From positions 135,884-199,883 of the forward strand of contig MSXO01000014.1 of NCBI GenBank assembly GCA_002083615.1: a stretch of 64,000 nucleotides of DNA, written 5' to 3'. How positions within the stretch are numbered: the stretch's first letter is position 1; the number at the start of each line of letters is the position of its first letter. This DNA is from Proteobacteria bacterium ST_bin11 (GTDB lineage Bacteria > Pseudomonadota > Gammaproteobacteria > Methylococcales > Methylomonadaceae). Made by a program: the position numbers and the translations under genes. This document shows, piece after piece, positions 54,751 through 63,336 of the stretch. Below the pieces are notes generated by a model that saw only the letters and a program-made list of their open reading frames with translations, made no database searches and was not told where the DNA came from.

Positions 54751-54842
54751 AAATATGTTCAGTCTAAATGGCCCAAGTATCCCACTAATTTAGCAGCGCT
54801 ATATTACCGCTTTGTGACACAAAAACCGATCAGGCCGAGGCG

Positions 54843-56828
54843 CTATTTCCCCTCGCTGATGTCGGTAGGAGCCGCACTATCGCCAACCGGCACGGCGAAG
54901 GCGTCGGAAATCAAAAGGCCAACATTAGCGCCGGTTAGCGCGTTCAAGAATGTTACCAGGTCCGCGCTTTCCTGCGCGGACAAGCCCAGCGGCTTGAGCA
55001 TAGGCGATAAAGTTTCGTTGGCCGTGCCACCTTGATTGTAAAACTTCACCACCTCCGCCAAAGTCGGCAACGCGCCGTTGTGCATATAAGGCGCACTCAG
55101 CGCCACGTTGCGCAGCGACGGGGTTTTGTAAACCCAACGGTCAGCAGGCGTTTGACTGACCTCATAATAGCCCAGATCGCTGGCTTTCTCGGGATTAAGT
55201 CCCTTGAGATTGTCGCTGTTCACATCCAAAAACACGCCCGGTGCGACTTGTACTCTTTGCTTTTCCGGGGCTTTTTGCATGGACTCGGCATAGCCAATGC
55301 CGGTGTTATGGCGCTTTTGATCGGTAAATAGAGCCGTTTTTTGGCCGATGCTATGGCAAGCGCTGCAACCTGCTTTACCGGTAAACAAGGCAAAACCGCG
55401 CTGCGCCGCCTCGCTGAGCGCGCCTTTTTGTTTACCGAAATACCAACGGTCGAAAGGCGAATCGGCGGCATTCAAAGTGCGTTGATAACTGGCCAACGCC
55501 TGACCAATGGTTTCCATCGTCGGCCCTTTGTTAAAGGCTTTTTCGAAAAGCCCGCGATAATCGGCGCTGGCTTTTAGTTTGTCCACCACATAACCGATAG
55601 AGGGATTCGCCATTTCGTTATGCGCCAGCAACGGCCCCCATGCCTGCTGCTCCAGACTGTTCTCACGGCCATCGTGAAACAGCAATTGCGCGTAACCGAC
55701 GTTATACAAGGACGGACTGTTGCGCCGAACACTGCGCCCTTCGATCCCGACCGCCGTGGTCATTTCGTTATTGCTAAAGCCTTGTTCGGGGATATGGCAA
55801 ATCGCGCAGGAAAAGGTATTGTTCAAGGACAGCCGCCGGTCAAAAAACAGCTTGCGGCCCAGTGCTATCTTGGCAGGCGTGAGCGGGTTGTCTTTGGGCA
55901 CGGGCAATTTCGGTAAACCCAGCGGCGGTTGTTGCGCAAACGCCAGCAAATTAGCCGGCTGACCCAGACGCTGGGCCAGCGCCAGCGAGCGGGTTTGGTA
56001 ATCGGCTTGCTGGTAGTTTTGTTTATTGTCGCCGGGTTGAAACAACATGTCCGCCTGTGCCGGTAGTGGCGCAGTTTGCGGCTTGGCATCGGCCAGCAAG
56101 GTTTTTACATCGTTGATCAGCGTGTCGGCATGCAGAAAATCCACGCTATAAATATTGCGGACGTTTTTGTCCTTATCGATCAAATACACCCGCAGCAAAT
56201 GCGAAAAAGTGCCAGTGAACTGGCTCTTGTCGTCGTAGACTTTTTGCACGTTTTGCTGGTAGCCGTCGAGGATGGGCTGCAAAGCGGTTTCGTCGCGCGT
56301 GGTCAAAAACTGCCAGTCGAAATCGCCGGTTTTAAAACCCTCGCCGTAATGGCGCATCATTTCCGGCGTGTCTTGCGCGGGGTTGAAGCTGAGCGTTAAT
56401 AATCTGAGTTTATCGGCCAATTCCGGCTGTTTTTGCAATTGCCGGCTGATTTTGTGCAACACCTGCGTGGCCAGAGGACAGCCGTTGACATCGCTGCAGG
56501 CGGCGTAGATGAAGCTGAGTATGACGATTTTATCGCCCATCAAGTCGTGGAGTTGTTTGGGCTGGTTGTTGGTGGTTAATACTTCGCCGTTGGCGGCTGG
56601 ATTAATGACTGGCAGGGTGTAGGTGCCGGGTTTTGCGGGTTTAAAAGGTAGGGCGGTGTAGCCGGGGGCTAAGGGTTTAGTTTCCTGCGCTTGGCTTATT
56701 GGCATTACCAGGGTAAAGAGAAAGCAGAGGAACCCTATCGTTCCCATGCTCCAGCGTGGGAATGCTGCGGCGGACGCTCCAGCGTCGGCGTTAAGACAGT
56801 ATAGACTTTGGCGATAAGGGGGCTTCAT
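54843..56828 (-). CDS. SCO1/SenC - MauG/cytochrome c peroxidase fusion
   Basis: About 661 residues from the ATG at 56828; an ATG at 56747 is also possible, since the segment between them is partly a dispersed repeat. After a signal sequence (GTIGFLCFLFTLVMPISQAQ), residues roughly 65-260 form a SCO1/SenC-type thioredoxin domain (YAACSDVNGCPLATQVL with two Cys, and SHLLRVYLID with the conserved His), then a di-haem peroxidase part with CAICH and CSACH haem-binding sites. It should be a periplasmic protein that handles copper and oxidises a protein or peroxide. In Hyphomicrobium, separate SCO1 and MauG genes flank mtoX (known from published work); here they are fused, and mtoX lies 3.7 kb away. 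Confidence 0.85.
   Translation of the reverse strand: MKPPYRQSLYCLNADAGASAAAFPRWSMGTIGFLCFLFTLVMPISQAQETKPLAPGYTALPFKPAKPGTYTLPVINPAANGEVLTTNNQPKQLHDLMGDKIVILSFIYAACSDVNGCPLATQVLHKISRQLQKQPELADKLRLLTLSFNPAQDTPEMMRHYGEGFKTGDFDWQFLTTRDETALQPILDGYQQNVQKVYDDKSQFTGTFSHLLRVYLIDKDKNVRNIYSVDFLHADTLINDVKTLLADAKPQTAPLPAQADMLFQPGDNKQNYQQADYQTRSLALAQRLGQPANLLAFAQQPPLGLPKLPVPKDNPLTPAKIALGRKLFFDRRLSLNNTFSCAICHIPEQGFSNNEMTTAVGIEGRSVRRNSPSLYNVGYAQLLFHDGRENSLEQQAWGPLLAHNEMANPSIGYVVDKLKASADYRGLFEKAFNKGPTMETIGQALASYQRTLNAADSPFDRWYFGKQKGALSEAAQRGFALFTGKAGCSACHSIGQKTALFTDQKRHNTGIGYAESMQKAPEKQRVQVAPGVFLDVNSDNLKGLNPEKASDLGYYEVSQTPADRWVYKTPSLRNVALSAPYMHNGALPTLAEVVKFYNQGGTANETLSPMLKPLGLSAQESADLVTFLNALTGANVGLLISDAFAVPVGDSAAPTDISEGK
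56739..56790 (-). repeat. Short dispersed repeat B, copy 1
   Basis: A palindrome-rich piece (GTTCCCATGCTCCAGCG and its near reverse complement GGACGCTCCAGCGTC) shared with 61827-61926. It lies in the N-terminal part of the SCO1-MauG frame, so the start region there comes from repeat DNA. Confidence 0.7.
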
Positions 56829-56879
56829 GGATGGTGTTTGCTCATCAGGATTGGTGTCGCTGACGCGACGGCTTATTTT

Positions 56880-57121
56880 TAATGTCGGTTCTCGGACCGA
56901 CAGCCGAGATACTTTTCTTTGCTTGTCCAAAGAAAAGTATCCAAAAGAAAAGACACCCGAACGCCACTTTTATCCTGCGCTCCAAAGCTTTTGAACGGGG
57001 TCGCCGAAAGGGGCTTCCTGCCCCTTCGGCAACGTGCGGCATCCATGCCGCACCCCTACGGGCTGATCCGTTCAAAAGCTCCGGTGCTCGGCGCGGCATA
57101 CGGGATAAAACCATCCCGGAA
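56880..57121 (-). repeat. Structured dispersed repeat, copy 2
   Basis: Copy in inverse orientation to copies 1 and 3. The long stem, two inner hairpins and the 14-bp hairpin are kept with some base changes. It lies upstream of the SCO1-MauG fusion and downstream of the unknown gene at 57199. Confidence 0.85.
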
Positions 57122-57143
57122 TATCAAAATTAACTATCGCGAA

Positions 57144-57176
57144 CGATGCGCTTAACGTTGTTCAGCACATCTACGG
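57144..57176. repeat. Half copy of the REP-like repeat
   Basis: CGATGCGCTTAACGTTGTTC and the following bases match the right half of 42512-42581 (42551 onward) with a few changes. Confidence 0.6.
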
Positions 57177-57198
57177 CTCTACCGACCGAAGTGAAAAC

Positions 57199-57789
57199 TT
57201 AAAAAAACTCAGCATTTTCAGCTATTAGTTGACCGATTTCTGTTTGCACCAACATTGAAGACTGGCTGATACGCACAGATTGAAGTTTGTTCGAGCTTAA
57301 AAAACTAAATTTATCAGAGCCTTTTCTGGGATGACTTGTAAACCTTACAATTGGGCGCAGTGTCTTCCGATCAAATAAAAACACGCTACCGCCTAACGAA
57401 GAATCATTATTTGCTACCTCCGTTACTCGAGCCAGCGCGACGTAATGATCCGAGCAAAACTCCGTGTAATCTTCAATCCATGAAAAATCGATGATTACAT
57501 TACGTCCGTCCATAACACCATGAAGATTTCCATCTTTAAGTCGAATCATGTTAAATCCGCAGTGTTCCTCGGCTAGCTCCTCCGATATTGCCGATTTTTT
57601 CTCCATTTGTTTTGGTGAGCCGTTAAAACCTAAAACTATTTTTAACGCGGAATCAACCCCGTCCGCCAACTTTCCCTGTGGATAATTCTTCTCATATTGA
57701 CTATCTAATGGGCAATAATAACTACGATCTCCCAGAGACTTAATTCTTAACAGCTGTTCAAACAATACTTCTTTTTTTTCACCTATCAA
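57199..57789 (-). CDS. Unknown protein (196 aa)
   Basis: 196 residues with no signal peptide or membrane segment, predicted beta-rich. It has several Cys (DRSYYCPLDS, EEHCGFNMI, EFCSDHYV). I recognise no family. It follows the membrane protein gene (58623-57823) by 33 bp in the same direction, so they probably form a two-gene unit. The pair is bounded by inverted copies of the structured repeat, and its AT-rich coding sequence differs from nearby genes. Confidence 0.6.
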   Translation of the reverse strand: MIGEKKEVLFEQLLRIKSLGDRSYYCPLDSQYEKNYPQGKLADGVDSALKIVLGFNGSPKQMEKKSAISEELAEEHCGFNMIRLKDGNLHGVMDGRNVIIDFSWIEDYTEFCSDHYVALARVTEVANNDSSLGGSVFLFDRKTLRPIVRFTSHPRKGSDKFSFLSSNKLQSVRISQSSMLVQTEIGQLIAENAEFF

Positions 57790-57822
57790 TCGAATAACCG
57801 CACCACCTTGATTTTCTTTGGC

Positions 57823-58623
57823 TTACAATACTGGATAGTTATTCTGTTTAGTTTGAAGTACGCGAATGCCAAGCCCGTTATATAATTTATGAGCCATCCA
57901 TTCGCGATCACTCTTTATTTCAATGTAATTTTCTGGCAAAGGAAAATATAAATTAGGCCTGCCTTCTTTTGGCTCAGCCAGTTGGGCATCTATGTATACG
58001 CCAAGCGTGGCATTAGACTGGATCATTTGCCGTTCGGGCGAAGTCAATTCAATTCCACAAGGGTCGAGCGTCATGAACGCCATTTTTCCACTTAGAAACA
58101 ACGTTTTTTCTTGCTCATTAGCTTCTCGCAATTGGCGCAAATGCACCTGATAGGCGCCTAAAAATATGGCAATCACTAAAACACCGGACAACCAAAGGCC
58201 TCTCGCATTTAGAATCCCCTTTTGTAACAAAGCAGCACAAATCATCAGAATCAGAGCTTCAATCCAGATAATAGCGCCCCACCCCCAGGCAGTAATCGGT
58301 GACATTCCCCCATTTTCGTTGACAAGTATTTCATTACAGAGGGGCAAAGTAGCTGCGAATCCAACCATAAATAAAACCGACCAGACCGGTTTTTTTTCAC
58401 TGATTACTTTAAAGAATACTGAAATAAAGAATACGTTTGCATAAACAGCCCATCCGTTACTCATCCAACCAAACGGTATCCCGAGTAACAATATATAAAT
58501 ACCATTTAGAGTCTCTCCTCCAAATCCATATTTAAACCCTGGAAAAAAGAGCGAAAAAAACCAGAGACAAAGAGCAGCTATAGCCAAGTGTGAAGGCTCA
58601 ATACGTAGTTTGGCTAATTGCAT
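57823..58623 (-). CDS. Membrane protein (266 aa), unknown
   Basis: 266 residues. Five to six hydrophobic segments in the first 160 residues (HLAIAALCLWFFSLFFPG, VFFISVFFKVI, VWSVLFMVGFAATLPLC, IEALILMICAALLQKGI, LWLSGVLVIAIFLGAYQV), then a soluble C-terminal region of about 100 residues. No family is recognised. First gene of the two-gene unit with 57199-57789. Confidence 0.65.
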   Translation of the reverse strand: MQLAKLRIEPSHLAIAALCLWFFSLFFPGFKYGFGGETLNGIYILLLGIPFGWMSNGWAVYANVFFISVFFKVISEKKPVWSVLFMVGFAATLPLCNEILVNENGGMSPITAWGWGAIIWIEALILMICAALLQKGILNARGLWLSGVLVIAIFLGAYQVHLRQLREANEQEKTLFLSGKMAFMTLDPCGIELTSPERQMIQSNATLGVYIDAQLAEPKEGRPNLYFPLPENYIEIKSDREWMAHKLYNGLGIRVLQTKQNNYPVL

Positions 58624-58756
58624 TTTCCTAAACTCATAATTTAAAAGACGTAAGATGCATTGAGTATTTTGGCACTAATAATTCGGCGCATTACGCTACC
58701 GCTAATGCACCCTACAAAACTTTCTAAATAATAAGCTGTCGGATTTCGCGCGGGGT

Positions 58757-58990
58757 TAATCCCGTATGCCGCGCCGAGTACCGAAGCTTTTATCGAGATC
58801 AGCCCGAAGGGGTGCGGCATGGATGCCGCACGTCGGCGGAGGGGCTGGGAAGCCCCTTCTGCCGACCCTCGATAAAAGCTTCGGCGCGCAGGAAACAAGC
58901 GGCATCCGGGTGGCGTTTCTTTTGGTGACTTTTCTTTGGCCAAACAAAGAAAAGTTACTCGGCTGTCGGGCCGAGACCCGACATCAAAAC
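58757..58990 (+). repeat. Structured dispersed repeat, copy 3
   Basis: The most diverged copy. The outer stem changes from GAGCGG-type to ATCGAG with a matching change on the other side (CTCGAT), and the inner stem GTTGCC/GGCAAC becomes GTCGGC/GCCGAC. These paired changes show that the fold is maintained. It fills most of the 424-bp gap 58624-59047. Confidence 0.85.
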
Positions 58991-59047
58991 CAGCCGTCGC
59001 GCCAGCGACACAAAACTAAACAACGCTCGAACAACAAAAACCAACCA

Positions 59048-60255
59048 TCAAAACAACTCAATATCCATCTGATACCCCTCATCATCCTGAACCTCATCCA
59101 CAACCGGCGTCAACAACAACGCCTGCAACTGCTGCTGTTTAAACAGTAAATCCTGCAAACTCTCCAATACAGCCTGAAACGATTCATTGATTTTCTCGTT
59201 TGCGGAAATAGCCTGGTGCGCGTCCTCAATCGCCCTATCCACTCGATCCAAGATGTATTGCTCCTGGTCTTCGTCCAAGGCCATGCGCGGTAGGTTATTA
59301 TCCAGTTCCATCAACATATTGCGCAGAATTTTGACGCTTTGTTTTTGATTGGTTTCAAGTCCGGATTTGATCGTTTCCAATATCCCTGCAACGACCGCAA
59401 ACGCCTCGCGGGTTTCGTTCATTTGTTGGGCAACGGCGAGTTGCGATTGGATTTGTTCGATCTTGATGTCGGCCGTGCTTAGCATGGCCGGAAAGAAGTC
59501 TTTAATCCGACCGTAGCGTTCCATATCGCCCAGCGGCATATTTTTGATCAACAGGGAAATATTCGGGTAATTAATCTGGGTTCGGCAATCAAAATCAAAA
59601 AAGCGCTTCTCCGCCGCTAACGCGGAAATCAATTCCGACTCCATCGGACTGACCGAGTTATGCGAGGAGGAATAAAACAAATTGCCCGCCCGGCCTTTGA
59701 TCATCATCGTGCACTTCAATTCCATTGAACGAGTCACGGCAAAAAATGCTTTGGCCAGCTGATCGAAGTCGCTGAGCACATGGGTTTTTCGATGAAATTG
59801 ATGGCTTGCCCGAGATCGCTTGAGCTGGAAATGGCAATAAATGCAGTTTTTCGCGCTTCTTCCACCTGTAACGACAACTCCTGGCGGCGCTGCCGGTACT
59901 GGATCAATATATTGATTTTGGCCGTCAAATCTTCAGGGTGAAACGGCTTGACGATGTAATCGTCTGCACCGGCTTCAAAGCCCTGCATCCGGTCGCGCAG
60001 CTCGCTTCTACCGGAAAGAAAGATGATCGGAATATCAGTTGTTCTGGGATTAGCCCGGACCCGTTCGCAGACTTCATAACCATTGAGGCCCGGCATTTCC
60101 ACATCTAGGAGGATAATGTCCGGCAGGTTCTGCTCTAACTCTGCTAAGGCTTGCTCACCATTAAAGGTGGCGTCAAGATCGAATTTATAAGCCAATTCCC
60201 GCCTGATGAACGCGTGGGTAATTTTATCGTCATCGACAACCAGTATTTTATGCAT
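59048..60255 (-). pseudogene. Response regulator broken by a frameshift at an A-run
   Basis: Frame 1 (60255-59734) has a receiver domain: Asp in IILLDVEMPGLNGYEV, Lys in DYIVKPFHPEDL, coiled linker. Frame 2 (59779-59048) has the rest of a known two-part regulator type: MKIKGRAG-like core, LLIKNMPLGDMERYGRIKD and long helices to the end. At the run of five T (plus strand, 59785-59789) one added base gives EKTHVLSDFDQLA and joins both into about 402 residues. Either a sequencing error or a real mutation. The output part seems to bind no DNA, so it would signal by protein contact. Standalone gene. Confidence 0.8.
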
Positions 60256-60415
60256 GATGATTTAGTCTAAGATTTTGATAAAAATGAATTTTTTATTCCT
60301 TCAAACTCTACGACACAATCCCTGAGGCGTTCTATCGCTTGGAATAATCTTAGACCAGATTACCGGTGTCTTCAGATTGCGCAATGCTTAGACAGATTGG
60401 CGTTTTGCGACCAAA

Positions 60416-60436
60416 GACCTGGCATTAAACCAGGTC
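60416..60436 (-). terminator. Hairpin after mtoX
   Basis: GACCTGG (60416-60422) pairs with CCAGGTC (60430-60436) with a 7-nt loop. It lies 50 bp after the mtoX stop in the direction of transcription, with a short T-run. The rest of 60256-60485 shows nothing. Confidence 0.45.
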
Positions 60437-60485
60437 GGATTTAGGTCGAAACGATTAAGCAGGCGTTTAGCTGCGTCTGGAGGCT

Positions 60486-61799
60486 TTACTTAGGCGCTTT
60501 GCCATACAAGGCATAGGCCCCAAACCGCATTTGATGCGCCCTACCCAGCTTTTCTTTATTGAAATCAATCGAGAACTGCTCGGTCAACTTGCTACCATCC
60601 CAGCTGTAAGCTTTGAAGAATTGCTCGTTGTCCGCACCTTTTTTGTCCCAGTTCGCCAATAGCGACGAGGTGTAATAAAGGCGTTTGCCGTCCCAGCTGG
60701 ACGACACCATATTCACCTGAGCGCCGATTTTTTGTTCGAACACTTGTTTGGGGTGGAATGGATCGCTGATATCGAAGCGGCGAGTCATGCCGTCCATAAA
60801 GGTGTTCACCCACAAGGTTTTGTCGTCGCTGGAAATAGAAATATCCACCGGCAGCGGGATTTTGGCCGGTTCGCCGATGTCCGCGACATCCTTGGCTTGC
60901 CATTCGCCTTTGTCGTCTTGATGTATCAACCAGATTTTGGAAGTCAACGCAGTGCTGGTGAAGCAGTAGTTATGATCCTCCGCCCAAGCACAACGGATTT
61001 CTAATGGCGCACCCGGTACGTCGAAGACTTTTTTCGGTTGGCGGCTATGTAAATCCCATTGCACCACGGTGTTACCGAAACGCTTCATCGCTTCCGGATC
61101 GGCCAGCATTTTGCCGAAGTCCATCATGTAGTTCGACCAGCCGGTAAACGACGAGGTCAGCATCAGGTTTTTACGCGGCAACACCCGCACGTCGTAGTTA
61201 TAGCCGTCGGCGTATTTGCCGGATTTGATCGCGCCTTCTAAATTGCTATCGGTCGGCAGCCAGTAGGTGGCGATGTAATCGCCGGCGTTGCTGTATTCCA
61301 CAATCGCGGTGCGGCCGCCGTGGTCTTTGTTATTGGACAGGCCGGTGATGATCATCCGGCCCGGCAAGGCGTACAAGCTATGTGGGCCGACCACGCCGCC
61401 GCTCTTGGCGACGAAATCGGTGATAGTTTTGCTGAGCTTGGGTTTGGCGGGGTCGGTAGACACGTCGAAGATGAAAATCTTGTTGGTATCCAGACCACCC
61501 GCCCAGAGAAATTTACGGTCGTCGGTAAAGTCGGAATGGTGGGCTTCGTTACGGCCACCCACCGACAGGCTGCCGATCACCTTGCCGTATTGCTTGGATG
61601 TGGGATTGACGTCGACGGTGACCAGTTTGTCCTGCTCGTCGCCGACGCCTTCTGCGCCTAAAGTCCAGATGTACACAAAATCTTCCTGGCCGGTAATTTT
61701 CGCCATGTACGGCGAGGCGCAGGTTTCGTCGGCGCTGGCGGACAGGCTGGCGGTGCCGAGCATTAGCGCGGCGGTAAAAGTGCTTAGTTTGAATGTCAT
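60486..61799 (-). CDS. mtoX: Periplasmic methanethiol oxidase (SBP56 family)
   Basis: Oxidises methanethiol to formaldehyde, H2S and H2O2. 437 residues from the ATG at 61799 with GGGGAGAG upstream; the frame extended upstream runs into a repeat and is not used. Signal peptide MTFKLSTFTAALMLGTASLS ending near ASA, so the mature protein is periplasmic, as for bacterial MtoX with copper. SBP56 blocks: TVDVNPTSKQYGKVI, EAHHSDF, GPHSLYALPG, DLHSRQPKKVFDVPGAP, PVDISISSDDK. Order with DUF4242: 61936-62208 is upstream, with repeat B between. It could depend on the SCO1-MauG fusion for its cofactor. Confidence 0.9.
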   Translation of the reverse strand: MTFKLSTFTAALMLGTASLSASADETCASPYMAKITGQEDFVYIWTLGAEGVGDEQDKLVTVDVNPTSKQYGKVIGSLSVGGRNEAHHSDFTDDRKFLWAGGLDTNKIFIFDVSTDPAKPKLSKTITDFVAKSGGVVGPHSLYALPGRMIITGLSNNKDHGGRTAIVEYSNAGDYIATYWLPTDSNLEGAIKSGKYADGYNYDVRVLPRKNLMLTSSFTGWSNYMMDFGKMLADPEAMKRFGNTVVQWDLHSRQPKKVFDVPGAPLEIRCAWAEDHNYCFTSTALTSKIWLIHQDDKGEWQAKDVADIGEPAKIPLPVDISISSDDKTLWVNTFMDGMTRRFDISDPFHPKQVFEQKIGAQVNMVSSSWDGKRLYYTSSLLANWDKKGADNEQFFKAYSWDGSKLTEQFSIDFNKEKLGRAHQMRFGAYALYGKAPK

Positions 61800-61826
61800 G
61801 GTGTTCTCTCCCCTGGTTGTTGTTAT

Positions 61827-61926
61827 CGTTCCCACGCTCCAGCGCGGGAATGCATGTTGAACCGCTCTAGCGGTTCGGGACGCTGGAGCGTCCCTGGCTC
61901 GGTTCCAACGCCGGAGCGTGGGAACC
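61827..61926 (-). repeat. Short dispersed repeat B, copy 2
   Basis: About 100 bp of nested palindromes (CGTTCCCACGCTCCAGCG, GAACCGCTCTAGCGGTTC, GGACGCTGGAGCGTCC) between the DUF4242 gene and mtoX. It shares its left part with 56739-56790. Translated in the mtoX frame it gives AFPRWSVGTI, while the other copy gives AFPRWSMGTI. Confidence 0.75.
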
Positions 61927-61935
61927 ATGAAATGC

Positions 61936-62208
61936 TTAATCGCCCGTGGTCGGGTCTATGATGGTGGTAATTTGTTCGATACGATTGGCCGGAAAACCGC
62001 CTTGCTCGGCGTGTTCGCGAATCGCTTGTTCGTTGTCGGCGATATAAATGCAATACACCTTGTCGCCGGTGACATAGCTTTGCAGCCATTGGATGCGCGA
62101 TCCCATGTCGCGCAACACGCCGCAGGATTTTTGGGAAATGCCTTGCAACTCGGCTTGCGTCAGCTGGCCGGCGCCGGGAATGTCGCGTTCGATAATATAT
62201 TTGGGCAC
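61936..62208 (-). CDS. DUF4242 family small protein
   Basis: 90 residues with a GTG start and AGGAGG upstream. The sequence is a textbook DUF4242 (PKYIIERDIPGAG, ISQKSCGVLRDMG, REHAEQGGFPANRI), a ferredoxin-like fold of unknown role, sometimes reported as metal-responsive. It is upstream of mtoX in the same direction and shares the TetR-operator-like palindrome at 62226-62239, so both may be controlled by the TetR gene at 63337. Confidence 0.85.
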   Translation of the reverse strand: MPKYIIERDIPGAGQLTQAELQGISQKSCGVLRDMGSRIQWLQSYVTGDKVYCIYIADNEQAIREHAEQGGFPANRIEQITTIIDPTTGD

Positions 62209-62225
62209 GATGGCCTCCTAATAAA

Positions 62226-62239
62226 TGACCGGTCGTCTA
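62226..62239. promoter_or_regulatory. Operator-like palindrome before DUF4242-mtoX
   Basis: GACCGGTCGTCT (62227-62238) with self-complementary core GACCGGTC. The same 12 bp lie just before the TetR start (63948-63959). Position about 20 bp upstream of the DUF4242 start. Confidence 0.6.
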
Positions 62240-62326
62240 AAATGCCGGCGTTAAAAAATGCTGCCGGGTGGGCAGCGGTTAATTGATCAATGCAAGACGT
62301 GTCGACGCCCCCGTCTGCATACTCTC

Positions 62327-62953
62327 TTACATATCGTTAAAAAGTTTCTCAGAAATAGTTTTAGCGGAGACGCGCCACATTGCATCAATCAACTTAGGAT
62401 TATCTTCGATGTCTTTTAGAGAAAAACTATTCGACGGATTTCCCAGAGACAATACTTGCTCCCGATCAAGCCATACGACCTGGCCCGACGGATCGACCAA
62501 ATTGCATTCGATAGCTAGTATTGGTACCAGTTCTGAACTAAACCCATGAGGCACACTGAAACCGTACAGATATATACCGATATTTAAGGTTGCAACATCA
62601 TGGCTTGCACTTTCGATAATCTCAAACTTGCCAACTTGTCGTGCGGCTTTAGAAACTTCTTCGTAGACGATTTTGTCGATATAAATAGAGTTTTCTTCAG
62701 CAAACCCAAGCAGTAAGTCTGCTTCTGATTTATTTGGATTGTTGGCAGCCAACACCCCTAGAACGCCCAAAAAGCCAGCAGAAACAGCCATCTTTGGGCC
62801 GAGATAAAACATGTCCGGCGTCTTATTGACGGATTGGTTTACCTTCACTGACCGAATCTTTTGCTTATTTTCAGCGGTAATAGACCGGGTGGAGGCACAA
62901 CCATTAACAACAAAAGTCATTAAAATTAGAATAATGCAGCGAGACAGATTCAT
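62327..62953 (-). CDS. Lipoprotein of unknown function (208 aa)
   Basis: 208 residues from the ATG at 62953; the extended frame upstream is not supported. Lipobox VVNGCAS, so lipid anchored. A short hydrophobic stretch follows near 55-75 (MAVSAGFLGVLGVLAAN). The remaining domain has a strand/helix mix (VATLNIGIYLYGFSVPHG, AIECNLVDPSGQVVWLDREQ) reminiscent of small periplasmic lipoproteins with no known role. Single gene between DUF4242 and the antitoxin-like gene. Confidence 0.7.
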   Translation of the reverse strand: MNLSRCIILILMTFVVNGCASTRSITAENKQKIRSVKVNQSVNKTPDMFYLGPKMAVSAGFLGVLGVLAANNPNKSEADLLLGFAEENSIYIDKIVYEEVSKAARQVGKFEIIESASHDVATLNIGIYLYGFSVPHGFSSELVPILAIECNLVDPSGQVVWLDREQVLSLGNPSNSFSLKDIEDNPKLIDAMWRVSAKTISEKLFNDM

Positions 62954-63064
62954 AAAAATTTCTTTTAAAAAACTAAAAAACGTATTGGACCTACCGACAC
63001 GACTGTTTTTGGAAAACAATCTAGCCCACTTCCGCTCCACGCTAATTTGGATCAAGGAAATACC

Positions 63065-63289
63065 TCACAGATAGCTCTGTCTTAGCTCCGCCATGACTTG
63101 TTCGCCATCCAGCAGCAGCGCCGAATTGGCATCTATTTCCTTGCAACGCTTTTCAATTTCTTGCCGCCACTCCTCGGAAACCGGAAAGTCATCTACATAA
63201 TCCAGGCTTTCGATCAGTATTTCCGCAATATACGCTCTTGCTGCAGGAGCCAGTTTTAAAGCCTGTTCGGTTATCGTTTGCGTATCCAT
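63065..63289 (-). CDS. Orphan addiction-module component (TIGR02574-like)
   Basis: 74 residues, Ala/Glu-rich with the pattern LKLAPAARAYIAEILIESLD, then EEWRQEIEKRCKEIDANSA, typical of the short antitoxin-like family often paired with a RelE/ParE toxin. Here no toxin gene follows: the next gene is a lipoprotein and the gap (62954-63064) holds none. It may be a leftover or act on a toxin elsewhere. Confidence 0.75.
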   Translation of the reverse strand: MDTQTITEQALKLAPAARAYIAEILIESLDYVDDFPVSEEWRQEIEKRCKEIDANSALLLDGEQVMAELRQSYL

Positions 63290-63336
63290 AAATCACCTCC
63301 AATTTGGCGCTAGCATGCGATAAGGCAGGAACTCAA

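Noticed and set aside
54751..54842. Pho box before phoB
   Set aside because: TGTCAC-like bits exist, but the 11-bp repeat pattern is not present.
62811..63074. Plus-strand frame opposite the lipoprotein and antitoxin genes as a possible toxin
   Set aside because: It is the antisense of the lipoprotein start region and has no toxin-like pattern or ribosome site.
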